Part shown: positions 1 through 12,522 of the stretch, in pieces
Layout of the letters: the number at the start of each line of letters is the position of its first letter
Numbering within the stretch: the first letter of the stretch is position 1
DNA from: Heloderma charlesbogerti
Lineage: Eukaryota; Chordata; Lepidosauria; Squamata; Helodermatidae
Length of the DNA stretch: 64,000 nt
Assembly: GCA_026122225.1 (NCBI GenBank)
Contig: JANEZZ010002677.1
Span: forward strand, 868,001-932,000
Reading direction: 5' to 3'
Made by a program: the position numbers and the translations under genes
Notes under the pieces: generated by a model
What the model saw: the letters and a program-made list of their open reading frames with translations, nothing else
Told to the model about the DNA's origin: nothing
Databases searched by the model: none

Positions 1-345
1 TGTTTGTGCTGGGAAAGACAGGGAGGGAAAACAAAGGGAGGGGAAACCACCAGTCCCCTTTCTAACCTGATACTGTGCAGGAACGAAGGTCTGAATTAGT
101 TACTTCCGAAGGCAATAAGCTAAACAATGGAGAATCGCAGCTTGGGGAAGCACTTTACACCTTTAGGGAATTAGTGCTTTAAAATGTGTTATTTCCATTG
201 AGGGGGATGCTGGTGTGCACATTTAGGGGATAAGCTTCATTGACCACAGTGGGAGCCAGCTCAGAGTAAATTGCTCGTGGAGACACCTCGGCCCCCCAGA
301 AGAAGTTCCAACCCAAATCTTTCCTCAAACACCCAACTCCCATCT
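1..345 (+). repeat. Unclassified interspersed repeat, copy 1 (cut by window edge)
   Basis: The first ~300 bases align by eye at about 75-80% with the reverse complement of roughly 2740-3000 and with 56500-56790. Shared landmarks are a gggaaagacagggaggg block, gatactgtgcagga, the ctgaattagttacttc block, an agggaattagtgctttaaa-like block and a cattgaccacagtggga block. I do not recognise the family. Bases 345-575 are C-rich and hold nothing I can identify. Confidence 0.6.
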
Positions 346-575
346 CCTAGGGGGATCACAGCAATCCCCTAGTCAACTCTTTCCCCAGCCTAATATTACA
401 ACTCTCCCAAGACAACAGAACAATTTTAAAAATTCCCCCCACAATCTCTGCTCTTACACAAGAGAGCATTCTCCTCCCTGGCTCATGCTTCTCCTCTCAC
501 ATTATGAGCATATTCACACATTCCCCCTCAACCTATCCCCCCTTACTAAGTTCCACTGAACTCCATGGGTAAACA

Positions 576-840
576 CTAATATTTATGTATTTGTTTGATT
601 TATACCCCGCCTTTCCATCACAAAAAATTGCACTCAAGGTGGCAAACCATAATAAGAACCCCACATTTTAAAATGTTGGTTAAAATAATCATAACACAAA
701 TACATTAAAAGCACAATTGAAAAACACAACAATAAAAGAATAATAACAGCACCCAACCTTCTTATATACCAAAGGTCTGCTTGAATAAAAATGTCTTTGC
801 CTGGACGCCATATGACTGGATGCTAAAGTTATCAGTATAA
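576..840 (-). mobile_element. L2-type LINE, 3' end fragment
   Basis: The stretch starts with a TATTTATG-rich tail, then tttataccccgcctttcc and an A-rich part ending in gtctttgcctgg. The same order appears at 26560-26800 and 60715-61230, where it is the 3' end of an L2-like element on the minus strand. No coding part remains. Confidence 0.55.
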
Positions 841-1046
841 ATGTGTGCTTCCTGCAATGTACTATTTTCTTAGTATTTGCCTATGTAATGATCTTCAGAA
901 TTCTTTTAGATCTATTTAGTGATTCCCCTCAGAAAGGTCTTTTTAATGTATGTCAAGATGTATATGGGGCTTGAAGGGAAATAAGCAGGAAACAAAATGA
1001 CCAAGGGGGTGTCTCCAGCAGCAATTTACTCCAAGCTGGCTGTGTT

Positions 1047-1900
1047 TAGGAGTGCACAAAAGCCACTTACCTGGTCTCGCAGCTTGCTTCGCAGTGGGGG
1101 GGAGGCGCTTCGCTGCTCCCCCCGAAGTTCAGGCCGGGGGGGGGAGGCTTCCTGCCTCGCCCGGCCGAAATTCAGGCCGGGGGGGAGGCTTCCCGCCTTG
1201 CCCGGCCGCGAAATAAAAAGTTAAAAAAAAAACAACACCCCCCTGATAGGCTATGTGACGATTAACGTAGCCTATCACGGCTAGATCTGCAAAGTCAGCC
1301 ATGATAGGCTACGTTAATCATCACGTAGCCTATCACGGGTGACTTTAAAAAAAAAAAAAGAGTACGGCTAATGGCGGCCCCCATACGGAGCCGCCATTCG
1401 CGTTCCTTATTTGGTCGCTGTAGTCTACGTAATCTTTACGTAGACTACAGCGACCAAATAAGGAACGTGAATGGTGGCTCCCTATGGGGGCCGCCATTAG
1501 CCATACTCTTTTTTTTTTTTTTTAAAGTCACCCGTGATAGGCTACGTGACGATTTACGTAGCCTATCACGGCTGACTTTGCAAATCTAGCCGTGATAGGC
1601 TACGTTAATCGTCACGTAGTCTATCACCGGGGCATTTTTTTTTTTTTACTTTTATTGGAATGGCGGCGGCGGCAGCCGGTCAAAAGACCGGCTGCCGCCT
1701 CTGCCCCTATCGAAGACCTGACGAACCGCCGCCGGGACCCGCCGCCGGGAGGGACATTCGGGAAAGGTAAGTCCCGTCCCGGGGGGGGGTGCGGGGTGCG
1801 GGGGGGTGAGGAGAATTTCTCCCCGAAACTACTTCAGGGGGCCGAACATGTTGGCACTCGGCCCCCCGAAGTTTCGGGGAGAAATTCTCCCCCATCCCTA
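1047..1900. mobile_element. hAT-type foldback element A, non-autonomous, 854 bp
   Basis: The ends are TAGGAGTG and CATCCCTA, flanked by a perfect 8-bp duplication gctgtgtt at 1039-1046 and 1901-1908. An 8-bp duplication and TAGGG-like ends are the hallmark of the hAT superfamily. The interior is a nearly perfect inverted repeat centred at 1434, with arms of about 225 bp (1205-1432 against 1436-1660) and smaller nested palindromes around gataggctacgt. The outer parts are CpG-rich. The right arm has an ATG at 1660 with 35 open codons and a donor AAAG|GTAAGT at 1767; the left arm has CAG|GTAAGT reading outward (donor at 1070-1069) but no matching ATG. No transposase is present. The CpG richness is element-borne, so this is not a SORCS2 promoter. 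Confidence 0.9.
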
Positions 1901-1914
1901 GCTGTGTTTGGAGT

Positions 1915-3085
1915 TTATTAGGTATACATGATGTCGTGGCCATCCAGGAGCCATCCAGGAGCCACCCAGGAGCTTATCAGGGAAAAAACGGATTTCCTGA
2001 GACTGCTTAAAGTCTGATTATTTGTCAAGGGCTCCTTGGAGGGCTCTCTCAGTCTAATCCAGTAGCCAAGTCCAGACACAGACAAAGGGATTCCTTTCAA
2101 AGCTTTATTCTTCTTTTACAACTTAACAACTATACCGTTTGCAACTAGATCTGAGCAGCAGAGTACCTATGCCCTAAGTTGGAACAGTTGGTCCCCGTTT
2201 GAAAGGGAATTACTGGCAGACCCCTGAACTTAAGGACTAGGGAGAGTCCCTCCCCTTTTCCCTTGGAGCCTCTGGGCGCAGCCGTTGTTTGCGCGCCAAC
2301 CTGGCACTTCGCCTCCTTTCCGCGCCCTCCATCTGGCGCCGCTCTGGTGGTCGCGCATCCACCAAGTCTGCTATCTGTGCTTGGTCACTCCCTGGACTGC
2401 TAACTGAACTAGGAATGCTGGTGGGAGGAATCTCCGTCAGCTGTTGGTCCTGGGAAAGAGGAGCGCGCTCCTCTCCCAGGAGCGACTGCTCTTCCTCAGA
2501 ATCAGAACTACTCTGGGATTCTATGGGCTCAGTGTCCACCCTGACATTATTTTTCTTAAATTGGGTTCTCAGCAATATAGTTGCTGTGTGCTCCAACCCC
2601 CACATTTACCTCAGGTATGCTAGTCCTGCCCAGGGGTGTGCTTTTCACCGTGACCCCAGTCAAGGGACGTTTCCTGTCCCTGTGTTTCCCAGCACAAACC
2701 CATTAGTGTCTCCTCAGAAGTAACTCCCATTGTGGACAATGAGGCTTGTCCCCTGAATGTGCATACCAGCATTTACAGTGATCCCCCTCAATTGAAATAA
2801 CACTTTTTAAAGCACTACCTTCCTAAAGGCTGTAAAGCACTTTCCCAAAGCTGCAATTCTCTATTGTTTGGGTTTTTTTCCCTTCAGAAGTAACTAATTC
2901 AGACCTTCTTTCCTGTGCAGCATCAGGTCAAAAAGGGGGCTGGTTCCCCATTCCTTTGTTTCCCCTCCCTGTCTTTCCCAGCACAAACATATTTGTGTCT
3001 ACATTGAAGTAACTCCCATTGTGGTCAATGAGGCTTGTTCCCAAAATGCGCAATCCTGAAGTTACTGAGATTCCTATGAATCGAA
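1915..3085 (-). repeat. Unclassified repeat, copy 2, with extra ORF-bearing segment
   Basis: Reading the minus strand, 3080-2550 matches 56450-57070, and 2015-1922 matches 57070-57145 (shared gactttaag, tttttccctg and catcatgtat blocks). Between those two matches this copy has about 520 bp that the 57-kb copy lacks, holding the ORF at 2237-2605 and a possible AATAAAG polyadenylation signal near 2103. Inside the shared part, a block with cacaatgggagttactt occurs twice about 285 bp apart. This could be the 3' part of a retroelement; the class is not established. Confidence 0.6.
2237..2605 (-). CDS. Repeat-borne ORF, 122 aa, acidic middle and basic tail
   Basis: An open frame starts at ATG 2605 and ends at a stop near 2237. 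The middle is rich in Ser, Glu and Asp (SSSDSEEEQ) and the C-terminus is Arg-rich (RRRSARLARK). Similar basic tails close the polyproteins of some Ty3/gypsy-like elements, but no protease, RT or integrase motif lies nearby, so that is only a guess. A poly(A)-signal-like AATAAAG follows about 130 bp downstream. The frame lies in the segment missing from the 57-kb copy. Chance opening in GC-rich repeat DNA is possible. Confidence 0.3.
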   Translation of the reverse strand: MWGLEHTATILLRTQFKKNNVRVDTEPIESQSSSDSEEEQSLLGEERAPLSQDQQLTEIPPTSIPSSVSSPGSDQAQIADLVDARPPERRQMEGAERRRSARLARKQRLRPEAPREKGRDSP

Positions 3086-3089
3086 ATAA

Positions 3090-4512
3090 TGCATTAAGAG
3101 AGCCTTGATGTCAAAACTTTGAGGCTTCGTTTGACTGCATCAGGGCAGTGAGAACACTAAGTTCCTATAATGATTGTTCATTTAAAGAAGTAATGCAGTG
3201 CTAGTGGGAGAGAGAAGGAGATTGTTCAAAGCTTTGGCAGCTTCAAGGCAGGGGGAACGCTGTGTTCCTGTGATGACTTTTGGTTTAAGGAAGTACTTAA
3301 TGTGTGTGTGCGTGGGGCAGGGGAGAGAGAGAGAGAGAGAGAAGGAGAGGGATTTTTGGCAAGACATTGGAGGAAACCTCCCAAGGTCTTATCGAAGGAG
3401 AAAGTGGGGGAGAGCCCAGAGGGGGGGAGCCTCTCTTGTTCATTGATCAGCCCCTGCCAGTCAGATGACGTTCATTCCAAGCCCCCACCCCCACCCAGAA
3501 GTATCTTCTGTGAAGCGACTTCTAAAGCATGAACAGAGGGAATAAGCCACAGCTGTGGTTTTATGGGGTGAACAGTTCATTGGGACAGTGAGGCAAATGC
3601 ATCAAAGCATTAAGGATTAGGAAGAGTTGAAGGACTGAGATACTGCAGAATGTAAGAAGTGGGAAGAAGTATCAGAGGAGATACGGTGGGGCCAATGCTG
3701 TTGAGAAAGCTACAGCACTGAAGGACTGCAGGTCATAGAAGGAGTAAGAGGCAGAGCAGGAGGAACACAGAGGGGGTGTAATGCTGAGACACGGTGACGC
3801 TCAGAGAGGGAGAATTCCACAGCAGAGAAGTGTTATACAGAATACATGTTCTTAGAAAATGCAACTTTAAGAGAATGAGTGTGGAAGTGTGTCAGGGGCA
3901 GTGCATTAATTTATAATATCTTTAAAGTAATAAATAATAATACAATTATCACTGATAAATCATTGATGGATACATTCATGGAGGCTGTAATGTCCAGCAT
4001 ATTTACTGAAACTAAGTATTGCTGAATGCCATGGGATTTACTTTTCTGTAAATATGTTTAGGATTGGGCTGCCACTGAACAAACGTTTTTGTAAACCTAC
4101 TGCGTTGCCATGACTTCAGGGAAGTGTCCCAGTATTACTAGTTGTAAAACAAAAATTGTGATAAATTGTGGCCCTAACCCGATTGTGCATGTGTGCAAAA
4201 TCAAACTCGTACCTGTGGCAAAATCATTACCAAGAGACAATAATCTGCTTGCTCCCAGAAAGTGGACTGGGGTTGTAAGCAATAATCTGAGCAGGGCTAT
4301 GGGCACACAACAGCATGCTGCAGTATCTCATCAACTTTGGGGAATATGGGCAGAAGCCTGCTCTCACTCTCTGTCTCTTCCCTTAGCTGGATGAAGGCTC
4401 TCGTTAATGGGGTTGTGGGATCTGATAATGAAATTAATATATGTTGGTATATATAATGAAATTAATCCATTATGTTGGGTTCATATACAGACGACTATCT
4501 TCATTTCCTTAC
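3090..4512. other. Intron downstream of E9, no recognised gene
   Basis: This is intron if SORCS2 continues below the window. It holds a (GA)n run at about 3325-3346. I found no conserved minus-strand exon in it. Confidence 0.6.
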
Positions 4513-4589
4513 CTGCCTCCAGGTTTTGCCACAGTCAGATGTTATATACATTTCTTCTTTATATTCAACAAGTTGGGCACCCAGATTCC
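4513..4589 (-). CDS. SORCS2: SORCS2 internal exon E9 (VPS10 domain)
   Basis: This 77-nt exon follows a ttctcag acceptor. GG completes the Gly codon from E8, then 25 codons end at CAG|gtaagg in phase 0. The peptide NLGAQLVEYKEEMYITSD continues to CGKTWRQ and includes an Asp-box (TSDCGKTW). It is the last exon visible: the next expected block, which in mammals begins VFEEEHHILYLDHGG, is not found between position 1 and 4512. The intron from E8 is 7.9 kb. Confidence 0.93.
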
Positions 4590-5945
4590 CTGAGAACAAA
4601 GGTAAAGTGAGCAGGGGTTACGAAGCCCATGCAAATGGTTATTTGTATTCTACAGACACCCCCCCCCCCCCGCAATTGAGGGGCTAGGATTGGCTCTGTT
4701 CTGGTTAGAATTGGCTCAAGTGCTGCATCACAAAAGCAGTTTACCATGCAAAGGTATGCCCATGTGCTCCAGCAGCAACTACACCGCCCCAATAATGTGT
4801 CAAGCAGTCCCAAAGGATAAGGTGTGAGGAATTTAAACTTATCAAAGCATCCCACTGTGGATCCGAAAGGGACCAAATGGATCTAGGTGGTGTGAGCTTT
4901 TTCTTGAAGCAGGGTATCTTATCATCCCTGCCAGAGGCCTGTTTAGCTTTTGCTGTGCAGAGCTTCTCTTTCAGTTACTTCTTCCTAAAGTTTTACCTAA
5001 ATCTACCCATCTGTCATTTAAAGTAATTTCTTCTTGGTATAGCCTCAGTGCCAAGTTTAATTAATTATTCCCCCTCTTCAATATGAGGGTCTTTTAAAAG
5101 TATGAATATGTCCCTTTAAACACAATTCCTTCCCAGCTTTGCAACAGCAAAACCCATGATAGCAATACCCATTATGCCATCAGGTATCAGTCAAATTCCT
5201 TATGCACTGAACAAAATTCATCCCTCACTGAAGTACTGAACTGTGGAAAAGTTAGTAATTGTATTGCCCAGGCCCAGCAGTAACAGCAGCAGTAGCTGAA
5301 TTTCACAGATGGGGATCTGAGGCCCACATACATGCCTCCAACTGCATACACAATTCCCTCATAGTTGCTATAGCACCCCAGGTAGTGACTGATTCGGGGG
5401 AGTACTTTACCGATACAGGTCAGCAGGAATCTGCCTCAGGAATCCCACATTCCCTAAGCCCACCCAGAAGAAGAGGACTCTTCAAGCAAGGAACCTGCAT
5501 CTACTGCCCTGTTGCCTCACCAACCATCCAGGACCCCATACTCTCCTGTAAGATCCTTGTTTGGAAGACAGCGGAGACTTCAACAGGCCACTTAGTGAGG
5601 CGGGCTTCAGCTAAGGTCTACTGTGAAAGAAACATCACTCTTGCCTGTCAGTTCTCACAAGATTCTGCAGAAATGGACCTTGCCCCAACCTGCCATCTTA
5701 TACCTGATGTCTGTGGCTAGGAAACTCCTCCTACAGGGAGGAAAGAACAGAGCCCCTGAAGACATGCTCAGTGACTTGTGGGCTTTCAGTCTGACTACAA
5801 CAGAACAGTTGCACTAATTCGAGTTTTCTTGTAGTCACCACTGAGAAGTCATCCAGGGCCTACCCCATTTTCACCCTGTCCTTAGTGGCAATGATGACAA
5901 CCAGCCATCGCTAGCAGAAATTACAGGTCAATATGAGCTTTTATC
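4590..5945. other. Intron E8-E9, part 1
   Basis: A C-run lies at about 4661-4671. An open frame at 5259-5720 (+) has no recognisable domain and is not called as a gene. I see no known repeat here. Confidence 0.5.
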
Positions 5946-5947
5946 TT

Positions 5948-6178
5948 ACTGTATTCATTAATTACATTTGTATCCCATCTTTCTCCAAGGAGCTCAGGGC
6001 AGAGTACAGGAAGATATTCCACGTTATCCTATCAAGAAGCCTGTGAGGGAGGTTAGGTTGAGAGACAGTGGCTTGTCCAAAGTAGTACATGAACTTCATG
6101 GCTAAACAGAAACTGAACCCACTCCTCTCCTGTCCAAGTTCAGCAGTTTATCCACTTACAACACACTGGCTTAGTGGA
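5948..6178 (-). mobile_element. Sauria-type tRNA-derived SINE, diverged
   Basis: Reverse-complemented, it reads from a degenerate cagtgtgttgtaagtgg head, through an agccatgaagttcat block, to a tail of gatgggatacaaatgtaatt. The same order is seen in the clean copy at 63507-63746. The copy is old and has many substitutions. Confidence 0.7.
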
Positions 6179-6179
6179 C

Positions 6180-9100
6180 TGATGGTAAGAACACACGAAA
6201 ACAGGGCGTTGCCTTATAACAGGTCAGCCAATTTGTCCACCTAGTTCCATCTACTCTGATTCGCCGTAGCTCTCCAGGGCCTCAGGCAGAGAGAGAGAGA
6301 GGCATTTCCCATCACCTGCTACCTGATCTTTTCTTAACTGGATAGGCCAAGGATTGAAGCTGAGACCTTCTGAGCTATTGTTCCTTTTTTCACAGAAGGT
6401 CCCAGCTGCACTACAGACCCGGTGCTGAGGCTCAGCAAGGAAGGGAAGGGCTGCTGGAATCAGTAATGGAATCTGGTAAACCCTCTGAACATCCAGCCCT
6501 AATTCCCTGGGAGTGGAACATACACATTTATCCCAAATTTGGATACTAGGGTTGATCCCAAGTTTGTCATCAATGATACTATTCAAATTAATGAAAACAC
6601 TGAGCTGCATTTCCCTCAACATCTAACTGCTCTCATACCAGACACCGCAGACTCTGGTTTGCCTAGAGTTCTGGCATGACAGCAAAGAAATTGGAACAGC
6701 TTGCTCCATCTGGATCTTCAAGTTCACCTCTACAGGGTCATACTGATCTGAATTAATTTAGATTAGCCAAGTATTCTTGAACATCCCTGATGTAAGATGT
6801 CTTAAAGCTTTTTCCCAAAAAGGGTGTCTAAGAAATTTAATAAACAACAACATGATCCTTTCTTGTCTTCATCCTTGCTTAGATCAATCTGGCTAAATGT
6901 AACACCACAGTTTTACTTCCTTGTGAAACCTGAAGCCAAGCAGTTACTGAGTAATTCATTCTTGGCTTCATCCCCTCTCTGTCTCTCTTCTTCCAAGTTG
7001 AACAATGGCCTCACTGTATTTCTTATTTCCTTCTGTTTCTAACATCTGTTTACACCCCTTCTTACGGATTCTAGCATCTTCTGCTAGTTGCAGTCCCTTC
7101 TCTTCCTTTGTTCATGATTTTCTCCTAACTTATACTATATCAGTGTCTTCATCCTTTGTATTCTTTCCTATAATGTAACTTTGTTTTCACATCATGATAA
7201 ATATCCCTGTGCAACCGGTTTGGTTTTCTGCCATTTTTTCCGGTGACTAGCATGGTTTGCACTTGTGCCTTCAGTGTCGCTTTAAAAAAAAAAAGGCCAG
7301 CCCTCTTAGCACTTCCTACCATGGGACTCTACTTTGTAACTTGTCAAAATCCACTTTTCTGAAATATAATTAAGTTAAACTAGATTTTGCTGTTGTTTTT
7401 CGCATCTTGGTCCCTAGGGTGAATGCACCTCCCAAGGTGACTTCCTATTCGTCAACGCCATGTCTTAAGAGCGCAGTCCTAAGGGATGACCTCTCAATAG
7501 AGGGCTCTGAGATTGGAGGTCCTGCCTATCCTATTATCTGCCAGCAGGAGGCAGGCAGGGAGGCAGGGCAGAAGGAGGATAGAGGAGAAAATGCCTCCTG
7601 TTTGTCCTTTTTTTTAGGTTTAGCTAGACAAGCCTCTTTAGGATGCTGGCCTCGCCTCCTCCCTCCCTGCCCCCCCCCCCAGTTCTTCTCACATCACTGT
7701 TGTGACCTCGAAAGAGCAGCTGCTGCACAGCTTTCCATGGCAGCAGTGTAGGAGTGGGATGGTGAACTGTCCCCCTCCTGAGGTCATAGCAGTGTTTACA
7801 GCATCGGGAGGGGGATCTGCCATATCCTATGGTCTCTGGAACCCTCTCCCAGGGACCAGATAATTGCTCTGCAACTGATTTTCTGCAGTGTATGTTAAGA
7901 GCTTCCTGAAAACTTATTTTCCCCCCTTCTATCTTCACTAAGATAGAAGGACAGAATTTGTCATTTTCTTTACTTGGACACCTTCCTTCATTCTTTACCC
8001 CTCTCTAGAATGTGCTATGGCAGCCCTCAAAATTTACTTTCCAGTCATGAGTGATATCCCATATCACCTCACTAATATGAACTAAATTTTAAGCTCTAGG
8101 TTGCCTTATTTGTTCTCCAAATGCCTTCAGCACGTATAACTGATAAGAAGTCACTAGTTGTCTTATGCAGGACAGTATACTTTACTACAAACATCAAAAT
8201 AGAAGTTTCTTTTGATGCCAGTCTCTGAGCTTCATCCTGAACTTATGAGTGATTCTATACTGAATGTCACACTGAATCAGACATTACACACACACATCTC
8301 TAGGTTTGCCAAAATAGGGAGCAGAAAAAGGACATTGAAAGCAAGTTCAATATGCAGAGTAACTGGAGATCCAGTTACATGCAGGATCTCCCAATCAGGA
8401 GCTCATTTTTACATGCTATGGAGAAAGTAAACGAAGGTCAGATGCGGGAGCAGGGAGGAAGTATGAACTGTGCAAGCCAAAGGCCTGCTCCCAATCTCAC
8501 TGGGCATTTAGGTGAGGATGGGAGTAATGTCTGAACAGGCTCTAAGAGTCATTCTACATTTTGGCCAGAATGTGGTGATAGACTAAGGTGCTAGAATTTT
8601 GGAATACACTATTTCAAGCTGATGTGGGAGTCTCACATTTTTAAAGATCTCCATATAACAAACTCTCTGCATGCAGTAAACTAGCACACCAGGAAGAGGT
8701 CTTAGCCCCTCTGTTATGCCAGTTTTCTACCTGTGTAAATTGCAGGGGGCAGGGGTTACATTTAGGAGCATTCAAAAATATGATTACTCCCATCTGCTGT
8801 CTAAAGTGGTACAGCCCGGAAAAACAGCAATCTTATTTTTCATAGAATAGCTTTATAGATCTTTTCAGACATTCTTGTTCGCTACACAATTAAAAACATG
8901 AGAAAGAGCAGGCGCATGCTGGCAAGCCTCACTCCCACAAGCATATCCCCTTCCCCTTGTTTGCGGCCCTCCATGCGTTAATGAAGGGGAGGGGAGCCAT
9001 GCCTGATTTAGAAAAAAATGCATCATCAGGGCTCTAAACTGTGCCAGGAGCCTCCACTCATAGAGATCACGCCCCACTCAAGAAGTCTGCCCTTCGATGT

Positions 9101-10325
9101 GTGGGGGGGTGGCAAATGAGGGGAAGGTGACATGCTTGGGGGGCAGAAGGGAGCTGCCAGTGTGCCCCAACTCTTCCTCAACCTCATGGAGAAAACGAAC
9201 AGCTGAAGAGGTCTTATGTGGTGCAAGGAACAGAATTAAGGATCCCCAAAACCTTAAGAGGCCTTCCCATTTTCTTTGCCTTTTGTATCCAGTTTTTAAA
9301 TTGTAAACCACTGACTGAAACTTGCTTTATTTTTGCATTTAATTCGTACAGTGCCTAGTGCAACGTCAAGCACTATACAAGTAATTAATAATGATCTGGA
9401 CTAAATATTAATCCATTTCCATTTGGGGGCAGGAAGAATTAGAAATATTTCCTCAGAAACACTCTCAACAAGAGAATATTTCCCTTTTTAAAATCCTGTT
9501 TGGTGCCATTGTTTCCCTTTGCTGTTGCTTCTTCTACGTCATTATTTTTCTCTTGGCTGCTGCTACTATCTCTTTCCTGGATTAGTCCCATGGGAGATCC
9601 AAGCCAATCAAGGACCATACAGTGAATTAGATGGCATCACTACACTACACGGCCCATCATATCTGGGTATATGATATCACTGAGAGCAACTGAGAAAGAG
9701 AGGAAGAAAAAGACAATGCAAATGAACAGGAAAAAACTTTTTTTCAGGCATTGCTTATGATAATTGGAAGAAGAAAACATTTTTGTCCTGTTTCAGCTCA
9801 GCTCTAGCAACAGCAAAATCAGTAACGACAATAGGAATAGCAATAACCTGAGTCATTTAACTCTTTTCCAGGCTAAGAAACAAATGCCAAACTAGACATG
9901 ATTCAGGAAATCCATGACTGGATCTCTTGACATTCTTTTTACACCTAAAATCAGCCACACTAGTGGAGTGGGATTTGGATTGGGACTATGGTGCTGGGGG
10001 ATGATACTTCAAATATTTTCCCCCACGCCACTTCACAATGTTTTGTATACAGAAATGAATCTCTCTGCAGCAAAAATTAAAACATGAAACTGCTGTTAAT
10101 TGCTTTCACCAGTTTGTACTTCATGGCAGTATCACGACTTTTGTAGCTTTTCCCTACAGTTAGCAGCTCTTCTGTTTTAAGTCGTCCAGTCGATGAGAGA
10201 CATCTTCACCTGTATAATTTCCCAGTCCTTATGTATGTTCCCCAAATCAGTTGTGTTGAGTTGAAATAGCAGGATTTAAATTCTTGTACAACCTTGAATC
10301 CACTCCAGCTGCTTCAATGCAAGCA
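6180..10325. other. Intron E8-E9, part 2
   Basis: No conserved exon or gene is visible. Landmarks are an A-run at about 7283-7294, a C-run at 7671-7681 and a G-run near 9103. A tail resembling LINE/MIR 3' ends (gtgcctagtgcaacgtcaag) lies at about 9320-9395. Confidence 0.5.
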
Positions 10326-10333
10326 GCTACACT

Positions 10334-10869
10334 TAGGGATGGGCAGAAGGCTTACTGCCAGGTCCGGGAGGGGGGGTGTCCGCAGTGGGGGAGGCGATCC
10401 GTCCCTCCCTCTCAGAATCCTAGCTGGCCAGCTCCGCTCCTCGGCAATTCTGTGGAGCTGCCGGCCAGCTCCAGAATGCCAGCGATACGGCTGCCATTGA
10501 TTGCCATATCGCTGGCTCAGCCAAGCTGGGTGGATTGACTGTGGGCGCAAATGGCATCCACTATGCCATTTGCAGCTGTAAAGGTCTTAGTTTAAGCTAA
10601 ATGCAGCCATTTACGGCTGCATTTACCTTAAACTAAGACCTTTATGGCTGCAAAAGGCATAGTGGACGCCATTTGCATCTGCAGTCAATCCGCCCAGCCA
10701 GCGATACGGCAATGGCGGCCATATTGCTGGTGCTCCGGAGCCGGCCGGCAGGGAGGATCCAGCCAACGAAGATTCCTCCTGGAGGCGGAGGTAAGTCTTC
10801 TGATCCTTCACAGACTCCTTTTGAATCCGGCCTCACTGGGGTCCATGGAGGATTTCTCTCCCATCCCTA
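10334..10869. mobile_element. hAT-type foldback element B, non-autonomous, 536 bp
   Basis: It runs from TAGGGATGGG to CCCATCCCTA, flanked by gctacact (10326-10333) and gttacact (10870-10877), a 7/8 match. The centre is a palindrome around 10613 (ctaaatgcagccatttac against its complement), with longer imperfect arms on both sides. The right arm has ATG at 10712, 26 open codons plus one base, and a GGAG|GTAAGT donor at 10791. The left arm reads outward from ATG through a TAG at codon 26 to a weaker GCA|GTAAGC. Element C is the same subfamily inverted. Confidence 0.9.
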
Positions 10870-10877
10870 GTTACACT

Positions 10878-12522
10878 GCTATAGTTAAAGCAGTTTTCAC
10901 ATGTCACACACTCCTTCCCCCGGTAGGCACACTTTGGGCTTCATCACAGAAGGCTAAAAATCCTGCAATTTACTGAGGCTTCTGCTTCAGGAATCTTTGT
11001 GGGATTAGATCTGATCCTTTCCATGTGGCTTAAAAAAAACACTGAACTTCTCGATAAGGTCTATGTTTTTCATTACAAAGCCACTAGGCGGCGCTGTTGT
11101 TTAACTTGCAATAAAGCGAACTTTAAACAGTACACCCTCATTTACATCGACTCCATGGTGGGAGGAGGGAAAATGCTGGACTTTTGTTGTCATGGAAAAC
11201 AGTGCAACAGAACTCACAAACAGTGAGAGGTGCCCTGGAGGAGGACTGCGTTGTGTACAAGACCCGCAAACTTCTGTGAATGAGCAATCTCCATAGCAGG
11301 ATAAAAGCCCCATGTGAAGAACCCCTTTGTCAGCCTGACGTGAGGCCTGTGTGGCGTGACTCAGCCTTACCATGGCTACTGGGACTGTCTGTGGCTGCGC
11401 CTTCTATGATGGAGTCAGGGGGACGTGGCTGGTTCCAGTGGCTCTGATGGTCTTGCTGCTGTGCCAGTGGTGCTTCTTAGGCTACACCCAGCCAGCAACA
11501 CTACAGGTGTATTACAGTGGGAACACCTTTGCAACCAGTTCTTATTGTTTTAACTGTGGAGAACCGAGGGGTAGAGGCAGATTATTCGTTCAAATGGAGC
11601 TGAATTGCCATATGTCATCGGCGAGGAACCTCTTTCACCCAAGGGCCAAATTCCATTTTGGAGAAACTCTTGAGGGCCGTATTTCAGTGGTGGGGCAAAA
11701 AATAGAAAAAGGGCCAGTATACTCTGTCTTAAGGCTCTTGCTAAGTCTCAGGTGAGGCATTCCAGCCTTTTAGAATGGGGAAAAAACAGCCCAAAAGCTG
11801 GGAAACCAACAAAGGATCAGTGGTTGGGGGAAAGGGGCGTGGCCAGCAAAAGGGGTGTGGCCATTTGAGGAACCCTGGAGGGCTGGATTGGGGCCCCAGG
11901 CCTGCCTTATGTTAAGGTAGGCCAGCATGAATGTATCGTGGAAGAAGATGAAAACCAACTGCAAGCACTTGGTTAATTGTGTTCCAGAATATCTTGGCGT
12001 ATCTTCAAACTTCAGTTAATTTGTACTAGAGCTACACTGTGAAGACGGAAAGGAAGAACTACCTGTTTCAGTCCTTCATCCCCAACTTCTGCCTCCCGCC
12101 CCTCTTCTGCCCAACCTCATTTTCATACTCCACACAGCACCACCAGGCTTCCACCTTCCTCCTACCACATGTTTGCTGCTGCCGCTCTTCTCTCCTTCGC
12201 TGGAAGAAAAAGGATAAGATACATCCCTGCCCCCCCCAACTAGGAGATGGCATCTGTGGTGATGGCATTTGGTGTCAGCAATTTGTGGGGGGACCCCAGC
12301 CCTGGTCAGTTCTAGCTTCTTATCCCCACTGCTTTCTGTGATACTCAAGCACAATGGAAATAAACAGACATGATGGAAGTGAATCAACTTGCTTATACAG
12401 GTAGATAGTATGCAATGGAGAATTAATGAAATTAAATTAATGTAATATAGTATTATTATGTAACTTTTTGACCAATGAACACCAAAAACAAAGTGCACTC
12501 TCTCTCTTTTTTTTTTTTTTAC
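10878..12522. other. Intron E8-E9, part 3, with a MITE-like block
   Basis: About 11620-11910 (tttcacccaagggccaaatt, then aaccctggagggc and ggattggggcccc) looks like a common squamate DNA-element fragment, from memory. An open frame at 11372-11755 (+) runs into that block, has a hydrophobic stretch and no known domain; I do not call it. A T-run at 12507-12520 abuts the E8 donor. Confidence 0.5.

Noticed and set aside
1080..1850. CpG-rich stretch as a SORCS2 or other promoter
   Set aside because: It lies fully inside hAT element A, bounded by an 8-bp target duplication, so its CpG content came with the element.
1915..1921. taataaact as an LTR end or poly(A) site for the 2237-2605 ORF
   Set aside because: It abuts the target duplication of hAT element A and does not recur at the matching point of the 57-kb copy.
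5259..5720. 153-codon plus-strand open frame
   Set aside because: No domain, no repeat of known class, and no signal for expression. Kept only as intron content.
11372..11755. 127-codon frame with a hydrophobic stretch near the N-terminus
   Set aside because: The C-terminal half lies in a repeat-like block (tttcacccaagggccaaatt) and no splice or family evidence supports a membrane protein.
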